The translations under genes were made by a program, and so were the position numbers. This document shows positions 43,291 through 54,350 of a DNA stretch of 64,000 nucleotides, piece after piece. The notes below the pieces were generated by a model. The model was not told where the DNA came from. It saw nothing but the letters and a program-made list of their open reading frames with translations, and did not search any database. The DNA comes from Rhizomys pruinosus. Lineage: Eukaryota > Chordata > Mammalia > Rodentia > Spalacidae. Position 1 is the stretch's first letter, and each line of letters starts with the position of its first letter. Where the stretch lies: positions 623,332 through 687,331 of the forward strand of contig VZQC01001608.1 of the NCBI GenBank assembly GCA_009823505.1, in the 5' to 3' direction.

Positions 43291-44200
43291 TTTTTCCAAT
43301 TAAACAATAGTGCCATAGTTATTTAAATGGACATCTGACAGTAACTACTTTTCAGACTGGCTGTGTAATGTTTTTGGCATCATTGATCTAGCAAGATCCA
43401 ACAACGAGACTGACTTTTTGTTTAATAGAATTCTCTCTAGAAAGTTCCACTCCATTAGTAAAAAGGAGTTGCTTCAGTTACATAGATATGTTCCCAAGGA
43501 CATTGGCTAATAAAACACAGACGTTTGGGTCTAGATGTTGAATGTTTATATGTAGACATTTTCTCAAGCACATCATTCTGAAAATACATAGGTTATATTG
43601 ACAAAATGATCCATATGTTAAACTTAGATTTCCTTAGAATTAATCAGCAATTAAAAAAAATTACTATAGTCTATAGTTTTCTCCTAAAATGTTTAATTCT
43701 GTTTCATCTATAGGTTTCTAGGTAAATATTATAGTAATGTAAATAAAAATACTAAAATAGTGTGAATTAATACTTAGTTTTCAGAATATACAGGAAGGAT
43801 TTTTTCTTCCCGGGCTTTATATTTTAAGGCTGAATTATGAAGATAAACAAACATATGTTATTGTTTGTATGTGTTGCGTTAAGGTATTTATCAGCACCAG
43901 AACATTCAAAAATCAGAATTATATCAAATATAATTCATATAAGGCCCTCCAAAAGAAGGCATCTTGTGTGTTTGGCTGAGCTTGCATTATACTGAGCTGT
44001 GTCTAGGTACCTTTCTCTTGTGTAGAAAAAGCTTTACTCTTCAAAGCCAATAGTGCGGGCCCCTTTCATGCCCTTATTTGCTTTTAGAGACTCACACTGT
44101 CAGGTTGATAAATGGGCTTTGACAGAACTAAACGTAATTCAAATCTCATTCACAGGTAGAATACTCTTTAATAGATTTTTGTTAAACATCTCTGGTAGCA
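43291..44200. other. AT-rich unique sequence, no gene seen
   Basis: No supported feature. Confidence 0.5.
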
Positions 44201-44520
44201 GGAAAATTCACAGAGAAAATACATAGCATTAATTCACTATGTGCCTATTACTGTTCCCCAAAACAAAACCCCTGAACTATATTGTAGTCAGCCTCTCATG
44301 ATTACTACGTGTGCATATTTACAAAAAAGTTTATTTATTTTTATTTGTATAAAAGAAAATTACTTTTCTATTGAAGGTTAAAAAATTGGAAGAAAAGTGA
44401 TATGCTTTATGGGATAGCATTTTATGAATCAAATAAGATAATTCTGGCAAGAGCAACCTATCCTAATGATATTTTAGAACCATGGAAGAAAGACGATGGT
44501 TTTAGGAAATGCAGGCAAAT
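44201..44520 (+). repeat. Local duplication, copy 1 (likely source)
   Basis: Matches 45755-46072 over its whole length with roughly two dozen differences and a one-base indel by eye. Homology starts at CAGGAAAAT and stops after GGAAATGCAGGC (plus a shared AAAT). It has no flanking direct repeat, so it looks like resident sequence. No known repeat signature inside. Confidence 0.9.
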
Positions 44521-45363
44521 TGTAGTTCTATTCTCTTTGCTCTTGATGTTTGACAAATCAATTCATTACTGTTAAAATAATGGAGTAAGTCTGCAGAGAG
44601 AGCTCAATTTATTGCATCTACCCCACCCACCTCAGTTCATTTGAAGAATACTTCCTCTGATTTTTGTTAGAATGAGTTCCCATCATCCTCCTTGCCATAA
44701 AATTTTCACATTTTACTTAGATCATTCCTTTGTTCCTTATCAAAATGCAGAGAGCAAGTATTTAGTAAGGGCTTTTTCCTTACTCTTAAATAGATTTTGT
44801 AACTAATAGTAGATACCAATAATAGGATGCTTGCCTTTTGGTATATGCTGGCGGCAGTGAGAACATTTTATTTAGATGTTATTATTGTTAGATTAGCTTA
44901 TATAAATAATTATTTTGCTGCTAAACCAGTCTCAAAGCTATGACTCACCTTTACTATATTTGTTTTTCTAAGTTTAGAAATGTAACACAGTTTTCTTTGG
45001 AAAACAATACTGGAGTAATCTAACACCCACACATGGATGTACATTAGCACACATCTAGGAAAAAAAAATGTAAAATTAGCTAAGGTGAAATACATGTTAA
45101 TTATTTTAGCAAATAAAAATGCTCAATTCAATGGAAGGTTTTCTGGGACTTATAATCTTGGACAGAATAATATGTGAAATGTATTTTTAAATGACAACAG
45201 GGGACATTTCATAATTATACCAGTTACTCCACTGAACATTGCAGCTGCCTAGCCATGAGATACACATCCTGTGCATATCTACTGAAGAGTGAGTGATTCT
45301 AAGAAGATCTCATATGATCATGTTTAAAGGGTTTACAATTTATAGATATGTACAGATGAAATT
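44521..45363. other. AT-rich unique sequence between the duplicated copies
   Basis: No homologous extension of either copy is seen here. No gene. Confidence 0.5.
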
Positions 45364-45634
45364 ATAAATAATTATGCTAGAGATAGCCTAGCGGTTAAGA
45401 GCACCGACGCTCTTGCAGATGACCCGGGTTCGATCCCCAGCACCCACATGGCGGCTAAGAACCGTCTGTAACTCCAATTCCAGGAGAACTCCAGTTCCAG
45501 GGGAAACCGAGACCCTCTTCTGACCTCCGCGGCATTGCACGACACGGGTGCACAGACCTGCATGCAGACAGTACATTCATACACATACAAAGATAAATAA
45601 TAAAAAATTTAAAAAAAAATAAATAATTATGCTA
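45364..45634 (+). repeat. Young B2 SINE, 16-bp target-site duplication, 5' head shortened
   Basis: Starts inside the usual head (GAGATAGCCTAGCGGTTAAG), then GACCCGGGTTCGATCCCC, CACATGGCGGCTAAGAACCG, the 17-bp-duplicated AACTCC region, GACCTCCGCGGCATTGCACG and a CATACACATAC tail. ATAAATAATTATGCTA at 45364-45379 and 45619-45634. The first ~10 bases of B2 are missing. Confidence 0.95.
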
Positions 45635-45739
45635 AAATATACACAGCTGTGAATGGAAAGAAATATGTTTTACGAAGTAAGCATTAACGCTGGGAGAAAA
45701 TAGAGAGATGGGTGCAGCATTGTCTAGTTAGGAGACCAT

Positions 45740-46087
45740 AAATACTTGATGGTGACAGGAAAATATATAGAGAAAATACATAGCATTAATTCACTGCGTG
45801 CTTGTTTTGTTCCCCAAAGCAAAACCCCTGAACTATATTGTAGTCATACTCTCATGATTACTATGTGTGCTTATTTACAAACAAGCTTATTTATTTTTAT
45901 TTGTATAAAAGAAAATTACTTTTCTATTGAAGATTAAAAAATTGGAAGAAAAGTGATGTGCTTTATGGGGTAGCGTTTTATGAATCAAATAAGTTATTTC
46001 TGGGAAGAGCAACCTATCCTAATGATATTTTAGAACCATGGAAGAAAGATGATGGTTTTAGGAAATGCAGGCAAATACTTGATGGTG
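45740..46087 (+). repeat. Local duplication, copy 2, bounded by 15-bp direct repeats
   Basis: The 318-bp copy (45755-46072) of the 44.2-kb segment is flanked by identical AAATACTTGATGGTG at 45740-45754 and 46073-46087, like a target-site duplication. There is no poly-A tail. An 84-codon frame crosses the right edge, but the same frame in copy 1 is not protein-like, so I do not call a gene. Confidence 0.88.
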
Positions 46088-49055
46088 GCATGAGAACCAG
46101 ACTTTGGAAGGGTACAAAAATAGATGGGGCTGATGGAAAGAGGCAGCGAGAGAACATGAAGGTCAGAGTCATTGTACAAAGTAGGTTTGTCTCCTTTGCA
46201 TTCCACTGGTGACATTCAATTAAAAAGCCTGAGAGGAGTGTCAGCTGCTGTCCAATTACTCATTTATCTGCTCATCCACCAAGTCCATCAGGTTCCTCTG
46301 TGGGAAGACAGAACTCGGTGAACTTAGTAGGTAAGAGCCACACTATAGATACATTCAGAGGAAATAAATGGTTAACATAAACACCTATTATGGAGGAAAT
46401 CATCATGTAGTGTGGAGTATAGAGGTAAAAATAGATGACTTCTTCATTACACTCTTTCTGACAGTATTAAGAGAAAAATGCATGTGCTAACTAGATCTAG
46501 TTGGAAGAATCAAGGAAAATTTTACAGAGGATCTGACATTTGGGCTAGATTCTGAGGGCATCTAAATAGTAGAGTATGTTGACAGACCATGAGATGAATA
46601 ATAAAGCAAGTGAGATAAATATTTGTAAATGCTAGTGAGTAGAGAGGGCCGTGATCTGTCAGAGTGGAAGGGCCTGCAGTGCTATGCTAAGGAGAGTTCA
46701 CTTAATTCCACACCACTAACAATCTTTGAATGCTTTTGAACAGAGATCTCATCTCTCTACTTAAATAAGTTCTCTCATTCTATATTTAGCCCCGTTATTC
46801 TGACATTGATTTATAACTTACTTAGACACATAAAAGATTTTGTTAACATAATCATTATTAAAACAAGTAACTTGCCCATTTAACTCATGACTACTTCTTT
46901 GGACCTTGAAAATGTTAATGACATTGAGTAAAAATTACACTGGATGTGATTAGAAAGAAAAACGTGAGTTTTTTGTCTTCATCATACTGTGGAAAGGAGA
47001 TTCTTTGAGTGGTTAAAACGTTTATCAATTTGAGTGGCCCTATACTGTCCCTCTTTTTCTCCTTTTATAAGATACATGCTCACTATTTGTACCAGGAATA
47101 CAAATAGGAATGACAAGAAAATGTGTTAGTGGTCTTTCTTCTTCTCTTCCCACTCTAGTGTGTAATGAGCCACAGCCTTCTCATCTGCAGAGTGCTTATT
47201 AAGACTCTACTGAGAAAAACTTTGAAAGGGAGCCTGCAATAAAGAGAGTTCATGACCATTTGAACCTCATGCTTTCTTGTAAACAGAGAGAAATGCAGAT
47301 AAAGTGATTGCATTTTATTTGTAAGTCCCCTTTTAACATGTTGCCTTTTAAAAACTCTTCTGTTGTCATTTACTTGTTCTAATTTTTTCAACTCCATTCT
47401 ATAATAATGAATGCAACCTTCACATTTTCCTGAAAGTGATCTTCTTGCATGTTATGATACTAATTATAAGGGTGCCACAGTAATTTTAATAAATTAGCCA
47501 CATGCCATGATAAAAATATCCAGAGATTAAGATTAAATAAACAGAATAGAGATAGTTCCACTAGTCATCAGGATCAGCTTATACTTGAGGCAGTGTAAAT
47601 TTGAAGTCCTCAAAAATAAAAAAAAATGCATTAAAATTTATGCATCATAAAGAAGAACCTGATTCTGATATCTGAGACTGCATAGATTTTTAAAGTCCAT
47701 GAATGAATTAGATATGTGCTTCTGGTTGGAAAACCAGGGCAAGGCTCACCTTTATTGTCCAACAGGAATGCAGCTCTGCCACAGAGAGAAAAGCACACAA
47801 GGACCATGTCTTCCTGGACATCAAGACATGCGTCTTATTGGTGGTGACATCTGCAATTACTGTATATTCAATAAGGAAGTTGACTTATCAATATATTTTA
47901 TCACATCTAGAATTTAATCTATCTCTCCTCCTTCCACTCCCTTCCTCTTGCCTTCCCTCCATCCTTCCATTATCTTGAACAAACTTCTCAAATTCACTTT
48001 ATTGAATATTTATTTAGTTCATCTCCATGTATCCCATAGGCAAGAGTTTAAACAGCTTTAAATCCAAAGAGATGTGACAAGTCAAACGAGCTTTGATAGA
48101 CTTTTCAGAGACATGAGACCAGGTAAGCTTGTGTCAGCACAAGTTATCTCATAGGAATATCTCTGCCTTCTCATTGTCCTTAAGGTTAAGTGGCATGCAC
48201 ACTTTAATTGGTGTATGTCTTTTATCTGAGTGAAACAGTAATTGTCCTTGTTTTATGTAATCTGAAGCTTGATAGTGATTCCATAAAAATTTGTGCTGTG
48301 GCACCGTTTCTGAGGGTCTAGCTGTGATATAGTGATCAGTAAGTTTATGTTACAAACTCCCTTGGTATATATCATATTACACTGATTAATCCTTCACTCA
48401 GGATATTACATGTAAACCATTTTTATTAACATCACTTACAGATGGGATTATTTAACTATTTATTATCCTTTATGGCCTGTACCATGAAAAAGAAAATAAC
48501 TTCAAAATATTTGTATTTTTAATGCTGAAGTCTTCTAAAGGAAAATCTTAAACACGGAAAGTTCTTTGTATAGTACTAAAATATAAAGCCATTGGTGTAA
48601 CTTTGTGATACTATGAAATACATTGGTAGTTCTGAAGCGTTTTTTTTTCCCTCAGTGAAACCAGGATATGTGTCTCTGTCATTACAAACTTGCTATATTC
48701 TTTTCAAGTAAAATGGTAGTGTTTGTTTCATCAAATTCACTGTGTTCCAATAGTGACAGAATAAACTATCTTAAGATTTTCTGCAGTAATTATTATTACA
48801 GATATCACTTTGTCACGATCAAAAAGAGGCCAGAAGAAACACATGCAACATTATATCCCAGAACATATATTAACATAATATACCACATGAAGAGGTTAGA
48901 GATAGAATGATTTTCATGTAAACAGATAAAACAACAGTAATACATGCACAACAAAATCTTTACACATCAGTGATTAAAAATATTTCATTAATCACCATGA
49001 AATATCATCTTTAGTGGTGAATCATTATAATTATTTTTTTTTTCAAATGTGCAAC
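46088..49055. other. About 3 kb largely unique, no gene seen
   Basis: 46480-46690 has the feel of an ancient mammalian interspersed repeat (TCAAGGAAAATTTTACAGAG, TGACATTTGGGCTAGATTCT). A C/T-rich patch lies at 47930-47975. A 72-codon frame at 47699-47917 has no family match. Confidence 0.4.
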
Positions 49056-49262
49056 TGTAGGGCTAGAGAGATGATTCATTGGTTAAGAACACTGACTGCT
49101 CTTGTAGAAGACCTGGGTTCAATTCCTAACATCCACATAGTGGCTAACGTCTATCTGTACTAGAGGAATCCGATGCCCTCTTCTGACCTCCCCAGCATTG
49201 CATGACATTGGTGTACTTACATACATGCAGGCAGTATACTCATACACATGAAATTAAAAAAA
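49056..49262 (+). repeat. B2 SINE, plus strand
   Basis: GGGCTAGAGAGATGATTCAT, GGTTAAGAACACTGACTGC, GACCTGGGTTCAATTCC, CCGATGCCCTCTTCTGACC, CAGCATTGCATGACATTGG, CATACACATGAAATTAAAA. The AACTCCAG block is deleted. Confidence 0.9.
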
Positions 49263-49489
49263 AATAGCCAAAATATTGAGATGCTCAATGAAGAAATGGA
49301 AAGAATATTTGACTGGAAATGTTATTGCATGTCCATAAGTATATACACACAGAGATCTGATATAGCAAGTATATAGAAATTTAGTGATGACTAGGAAAGT
49401 CTTTGATGAGAAAAATTATAAATCAGAAGTTTAGAATGAGTTGCACATACCATAGATCTCAAATACCACATAGTCATTAACAAATTAGT

Positions 49490-49645
49490 TATAATTTTAA
49501 TAAAATACTTTTATTGATGTATTGTGTATTTCATACATCATTCTTCAGTCCAATTTAGACACATTCCCCTTTCCTTGCCCCCCACCCCACCCCAGTTCAT
49601 GAATTCTGTCATAAATGTCCTGCATCTTTCTCTGTCTTTTTAAAG
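49490..49645 (-). mobile_element. LINE-1 3' end, minus strand
   Basis: TTTTATTGATGTATTGTGTA, TTCATACATCATTCTTCAG, a CCCCCCACCCCACCCCAG tract, ATGAATTCTGTCATAAATG, CCTGCATCTTTCTCTG: complement of the last ~150 bases of a rodent L1. Confidence 0.85.
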
Positions 49646-50691
49646 TTTTTCTCTGCTGAGAATTAAGGAAACATCAAAATTATTTGTCTCCTGCTTTAAA
49701 ACATTTCTCCATATGTATGAGGGGACTGAAAGTGAATTATTGAATGTGAACTTGCAATGAGCTTGCATCATGAGTTTATAACATCTGCACTTCGCTCTAC
49801 ACCCATCACAATAGAAATGAGACAGGAAGAACATGCATATTCTAAGATCACTCAAAAGAAGGCCTTTAATGTCACCGCTTAAAGAATTGGATATGTGACC
49901 ATAAAAGCTAGAAGGCAACTGGTGCACTAGCTATTTCTTGTGTATAAATCTAGAAAACAAAAGAAGAACTGACAAGTTGTTTTGTGGAAAGGATTAAAGT
50001 GAGGTGGCTGATTTAGGATCAGTTTGTACCGGAGGTTGTTAGGTTAAAGGTGGCATACTGCTTCCCTTAGATAGGATCAGTCTAACAAATGAAAGAAATG
50101 CACTATTACTGCCTTTCAACATACTTAATAGTGTTAATGGCAGGATGCAGTAGAAGGACTCTGCTTTCTCCTGGATTACAAGGGATGAAGGTCACATACA
50201 GACCAATAGCCATGCCTCACAGTTAAAGCAGGAAGAGACCAAAGGAAAGAGCTTGTGTTCCCCCACAAGAGTCAGTTTTTAACTACCAGCTTGACCAAGG
50301 TTCATAAAGCCCATGGACATTCTTTTTACTGTAAAACAAAATCCTTAGATGCATTTTTTTAGATATCCGGCAAATCCTCAGTTTTATTTGAAATTTTAAA
50401 AATCCAAAAGCTGATAATATAAACTTTGAGAACAAATTTGGTGATAGAAATAAACGTTGAATACCAGATGTCAAAAGTTAATTAAAAGACAGAGTAGTTT
50501 AGACTCTAGTTATAGCACTAAGTTGGAAAAATAAACAAATGGAATATAACATATTATTAAATAGATAGACATGGTAGTGAGTAATTAATTTACAAAAGCT
50601 TCATTGGAATGTAGTCTGTTGATTATAGCCAATAAATATCCTGAGATAATTGGGAGTGCAGTGAGTAGAGCTATGCCTCACAGAATGTACC
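49646..50691. other. Unique sequence, no gene seen
   Basis: No supported feature. Confidence 0.5.
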
Positions 50692-51600
50692 AATTTCTTT
50701 TAATTTATTTTTATTGATGCTTTGTGTATTTCATACATCATTTTCCAATTCAGTTCAGGCATATATCCCCTTCCCTTCCCCCCCACCCCACCCCTGCCCA
50801 TCGCAGATCGTGCATTCTGCCGTAAGTTTTCTGCATCTTTCTCTGCTTTTTTGTTTTGTTTTGTTTTCATTTTTTTTTAACAGTAGGTGATAATTTGTGA
50901 GTACAAGCATCCTTCATGTAAAACCAATTTGCAAGCAGTTGTGCCCAAACCCACACAGCTCATGGGTCCCACCATCCTGAAAGGGGGGGCTTGTATGTTC
51001 AATCAAGTCGATCAAATGAGTGTCCAGTCTATATTGTTGTAGTTTCACCATTAACCCCAATCGAAGCCCTTACATTCTACCACGCCCCCTCTTCCGCAGA
51101 TTGTTCCCTAGGCTTAGAAAAGGAGCACAGGTGGATGAGAAGCAAAACACTCTACTTTCTCTGGAGCTGATGTCTTGGTCTCTAGTCAGTTCTGGCTGTT
51201 TTCTTTCATGGGCTGCCAGCTTGTCCAGGCTTAACCTTTTGATCCTACTAATGAAGCACATGCAATTAGATATTTAGGTATTTAAACAGTATAATATATA
51301 GCCTTTCGATCCTACTAATGAAGCACACACAATTAGATATATGGGTATTTAAACAGTACTAATTGTTATGGTAGGTTACTTTGGTATAGACACAGATGTT
51401 TGGATGGTATGTCAATTCATGATCTACATTTTCTTCTGTCAAGTATGGCAGGGTCTTCGTGTGGTTTATAACATCTCCTAACCATTAGAGGATGTAAGCT
51501 TGTGACATCAGCCGTCGGTTATTCCTCCAAGGAGAGAGCCAATAGCCAATTAGATTTGGGATATACAGACATATGGTTGCCACTGCTGCACAATATTTCC
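50692..51600 (-). mobile_element. Long LINE-1 3' UTR, minus strand
   Basis: Best-preserved L1 3' UTR here, read backwards: TTTTATTGATGCTTTGTGTA, C-rich tract at 50776-50800, CATCGCAGATCGTGCATTC, CAAGTCGATCAAATGAGTG, CCACGCCCCCTCTTCCGC, TTTCATGGGCTGCCAGC. An internal duplication follows: CTTTTGATCCTACTAATGAA and CTTTCGATCCTACTAATGAA about 65 bases apart. The distal block GACATCAGCCGTCGGTTATT matches where the 25.6-kb copy inverts. No ORF2 is recognised, and the element may extend to about 51715. Confidence 0.85.
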
Positions 51601-51759
51601 AGGCAGGTGAGGTGTAGCTGGTGCTGACGGAGGAGTCTTGCTTGACTCAAGGAGACTCCTTTTTCAAGCAATCCTAGTTTATAACAAATTGATGGACAAT
51701 GCTAACTAGGGCACCCCTCAAATTAGTAATAGTTGGCTATGCATGATAACTTCCATTTC

Positions 51760-51880
51760 TTAGTCTTTTATATTGTTTTCAGACAGAGATTCACACTGTA
51801 GATCGGATGGTCTAGAACACACTATGAAGCTCAGGCCAGCATCCCAGAACTCTGAGTGGTCCTACAGAGTCAGATTCTCA
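51760..51880 (-). repeat. Old B1-like fragment, minus strand
   Basis: TTGTTTTCAGACAGAGATTC, CACTGTAGATCGGATGG, GAAGCTCAGGCCAGCATCC resemble a B1 complement. Highly diverged. Confidence 0.5.
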
Positions 51881-52497
51881 ATCTTCCTTAAACATAGTAC
51901 TTAACTCTTGCAGGAATAATAAATCAAATGCACTTCTATCCCAAGCTATCAAATGGCAAGAGAGAGAGCATCAGAGGTATTTGTTAGTTTACATAACACT
52001 TGTGAATTATTAATGGAAACAAGACATGAATCTGTTTCCCTTAGGGGCATCCTGTGCTATAGTACTCTGTCACCATCGATATGGAATTGCTTCCTTCTTC
52101 ATTGGAATTCTAATATAGGGAATTACCTATGGAACTTTAGGAAACAAGAAATAGAAAAAGATGAATAACTGGAAAAGAAACAATTCAGATCATGAATGTG
52201 TCTGTGGCAGAAATGGTTTATCCAGCATGAAAATACTGGTTTTGACAGAGCATGTTTAACTTGAAGACTTATGAGACATAAAATTGGAAATCTGAAGTTA
52301 AATTGAAAAGTTTCCCAAATGATGTATGGTTCATAATTCAAAGATAAATAATTATTCTCTGCTATCAATGCCTGCAACTTAGTGGCTGGAGAAACAGTCC
52401 CTGCTGTCCCTGGTTACACCAATTCCTTTCATCACCAACCACCAGCCACATACCAATCTCCTTCCTAACCATGGTTTAAAATGTTAGGGTGGGAGTA
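51881..52497. other. Unique sequence, no gene seen
   Basis: No recognised feature. Confidence 0.5.
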
Positions 52498-52640
52498 AAT
52501 AGGGAATGGAGAGCTGGCTCAACAGTTAAGGGCACCTGATGTTCTTCCAGAGGACCGATGTTCAGTTCCCAGCACCCTTTGGGGTGACTGACTACCATGT
52601 GTAACTAGCTTCAGGCGACCAATGTTCTCTTCTGTAAATG
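52498..52640 (+). repeat. Truncated B2/B3-type SINE, plus strand
   Basis: ATGGAGAGCTGGCTCAACAG, TTAAGGGCACCTGATGTTC, CAGAGGACCGATGTTCAG, CCATGTGTAACTAGCTTCAG, ATGTTCTCTTCTG. It lacks the 3' part. Confidence 0.8.
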
Positions 52641-52811
52641 ATATTAGAAAAGAATATTACAAATGAGGACCTTCCAGCAGTATGAAATGGAGCCAGTGGA
52701 GATGAAGTTTGAAGTTACACCATCTTGAATTCCCCTTGTTTAACAGCTCATGTATATAGTATCTTCAGTAGTAGTCTTATCATCCATTTTTGGTACCTAG
52801 TCAAGTGTAAG

Positions 52812-53105
52812 GCCAAAAGCCAGTATTGTTTGAGAGTCTATCTATGATCGTTAGTTAACAACTTCTAGAAAGGGAATCCATTGCTGGCATTGAATATTTC
52901 ATTAGTCTATGATGTCTAGAAAGGACAATGTCCCTCTGTTATATGATAATTCCTTTTACTCTCTTTATACTATGTATATAAAGAATCTATATTGGTAAGT
53001 TTCCATATGACTTTTTCTACAGGCTTGTAATAATACTTATCTGCCCTGCTCTCCAGTTTCTCACCTCACTTAACTTTCCTATTCTAATTTAAGTCCTTCA
53101 CTTTT
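52812..53105 (+). repeat. Unclassified dispersed repeat, copy B
   Basis: Collinear with 22061-22445: ATTGTTTGAGAGTCTAT, GCTGGCATTGAATATTTC, CATTAGTCTATGATGTCTAG, CCTCTGTTATATGATAATTC, CCTTTTACTCTC, TTTCCATATGAC. Downstream a TTCTAATTTAAGTCCTTCAC-like block parallels the end of copy A, with about 100 bases fewer between. Family unknown. Confidence 0.5.
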
Positions 53106-53129
53106 GATTATATAAAAATGATAATACCC

Positions 53130-53352
53130 AGTGCTGGAGAGATGGCTCAGTGGTTCAGAGCACTGTGTGCTCTTACAGAAGTCCCAAATTTGGTTTCCAA
53201 CACTCTCATAGCAACTATCAACCGTCTGTAACTCCAATCCCAGAGAATCCAATGTCCTCTTCTACATTATGTGGGTGTTTCATGACACAGGTATACTTAC
53301 ATACATGCAGGCAATACATTAATACACATAAAACAAAAATAACAATTTATAA
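53130..53352 (+). repeat. B2 SINE, plus strand, diverged
   Basis: GTGCTGGAGAGATGGCTCAG, GTGTGCTCTTACAGAAGTCC, AACCGTCTGTAACTCCAATC, AATGTCCTCTTCTACATT, TTCATGACACAGGTATAC, ATACACATAAAACAAAAAT. Confidence 0.9.
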
Positions 53353-53933
53353 AAGAGACTATCCACTATGCTTTTGTTTGTGATGAAGAAAATAACCCTC
53401 AAAATTCATCCATAAGTTGTTGATGTACTTAAGAGGTGTAATGTTTGATCTTAAAGAACACCACCCTATAAATTCCTAGCTACTGATAATTAAAACCAGA
53501 TTATTCTTTAGAAAAAGTAAAATATTCATATCCTATTTATCCATATTTAAAAGGTACATATAGCAAAGTCTATTTTGTAGAAGTGAAGCCACAGAAAAAG
53601 GTGAAAAGAACAATATGTAATCTTGTTATAGATCCTGTGGAGCTGATTTCAAATTCTATAGGGAAATGTTTTATTAATAGTTAACAAACCTAAAAACACC
53701 ATGCTTATTGGGAGCTCAAATCACAGAAGCTGCACAGTAGTTAATCCCTTATATATTTATTTGTACACTTGATTGTATTATATATTTTTTGTTTTTTAAC
53801 TCAACAATGAATTATTGTTAGTATGCATTATAATCAATAGTGAATATTATATGCTTATTGGAATGTTTTGATCACTCTTATGATCAGTCATTACATTCCA
53901 CAAGTGGAAATCTGAGGACTTTAGAAGTATGAT
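53353..53933. other. AT-rich unique sequence
   Basis: Nothing recognised. Confidence 0.5.
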
Positions 53934-54203
53934 ATAAAAATTTCCGGGTCTGGAGAGATACCCTCGTGGTTAAGAGCTCCGACCGCTCTTACAGAGGACC
54001 CAGGTTCGATCCCCAGCACCCACATGGCAGCCGAGAACCTTCTGAAACTCCAATTCCAGGAGAACTCCAGTTCCAGGAGAATCCGACACCCTCTTCTGAC
54101 CTCCGCGGCTTTGCACGACACGGGTGCACAAACCTGCATGCAGACAGTACATTCATACACATACAGAAATAAATAAAATAAAAATAAATAAATAAAAATT
54201 TCC
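53934..54203 (+). repeat. Young B2 SINE, 12-bp target-site duplication
   Basis: GGGTCTGGAGAGATACCCTC, GTTAAGAGCTCCGACCGC, CAGGTTCGATCCCCAGCACC, the 17-bp-duplicated AACTCC region, GACCTCCGCGGCTTTGCACG, CATACACATACAG plus AAATAAAA tail. ATAAAAATTTCC at 53934-53945 and 54192-54203. Confidence 0.94.
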
Positions 54204-54350
54204 TTGCCGGGAATGATGGTGCATACCTTTAATTCCAGCACTCAGGAGGCAGAGGCAGGATCTTTGTAAGTTCAAGGCCAGCCTGGTCTAAATAGTGAGT
54301 TCCAGGACAGCTGGAGCTACCTGGAGACCTTGTCTCAAAAGACCAAAAGA
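54204..54350 (+). repeat. B1 SINE, plus strand, abutting a B2
   Basis: GCCGGGAATGATGGTGCATA, CAGCACTCAGGAGGCAGAGG, TTTGTAAGTTCAAGGCCAGC, CTGTCTCAAAAGACC-like CTTGTCTCAAAAGACC end. It begins just after the B2's right target-site duplication. Confidence 0.9.

Noticed and set aside
45958..46212. 84-codon frame in the duplicated segment
   Set aside because: The corresponding frame in copy 1 stops early, the frame crosses the insertion boundary, and no family character is seen.
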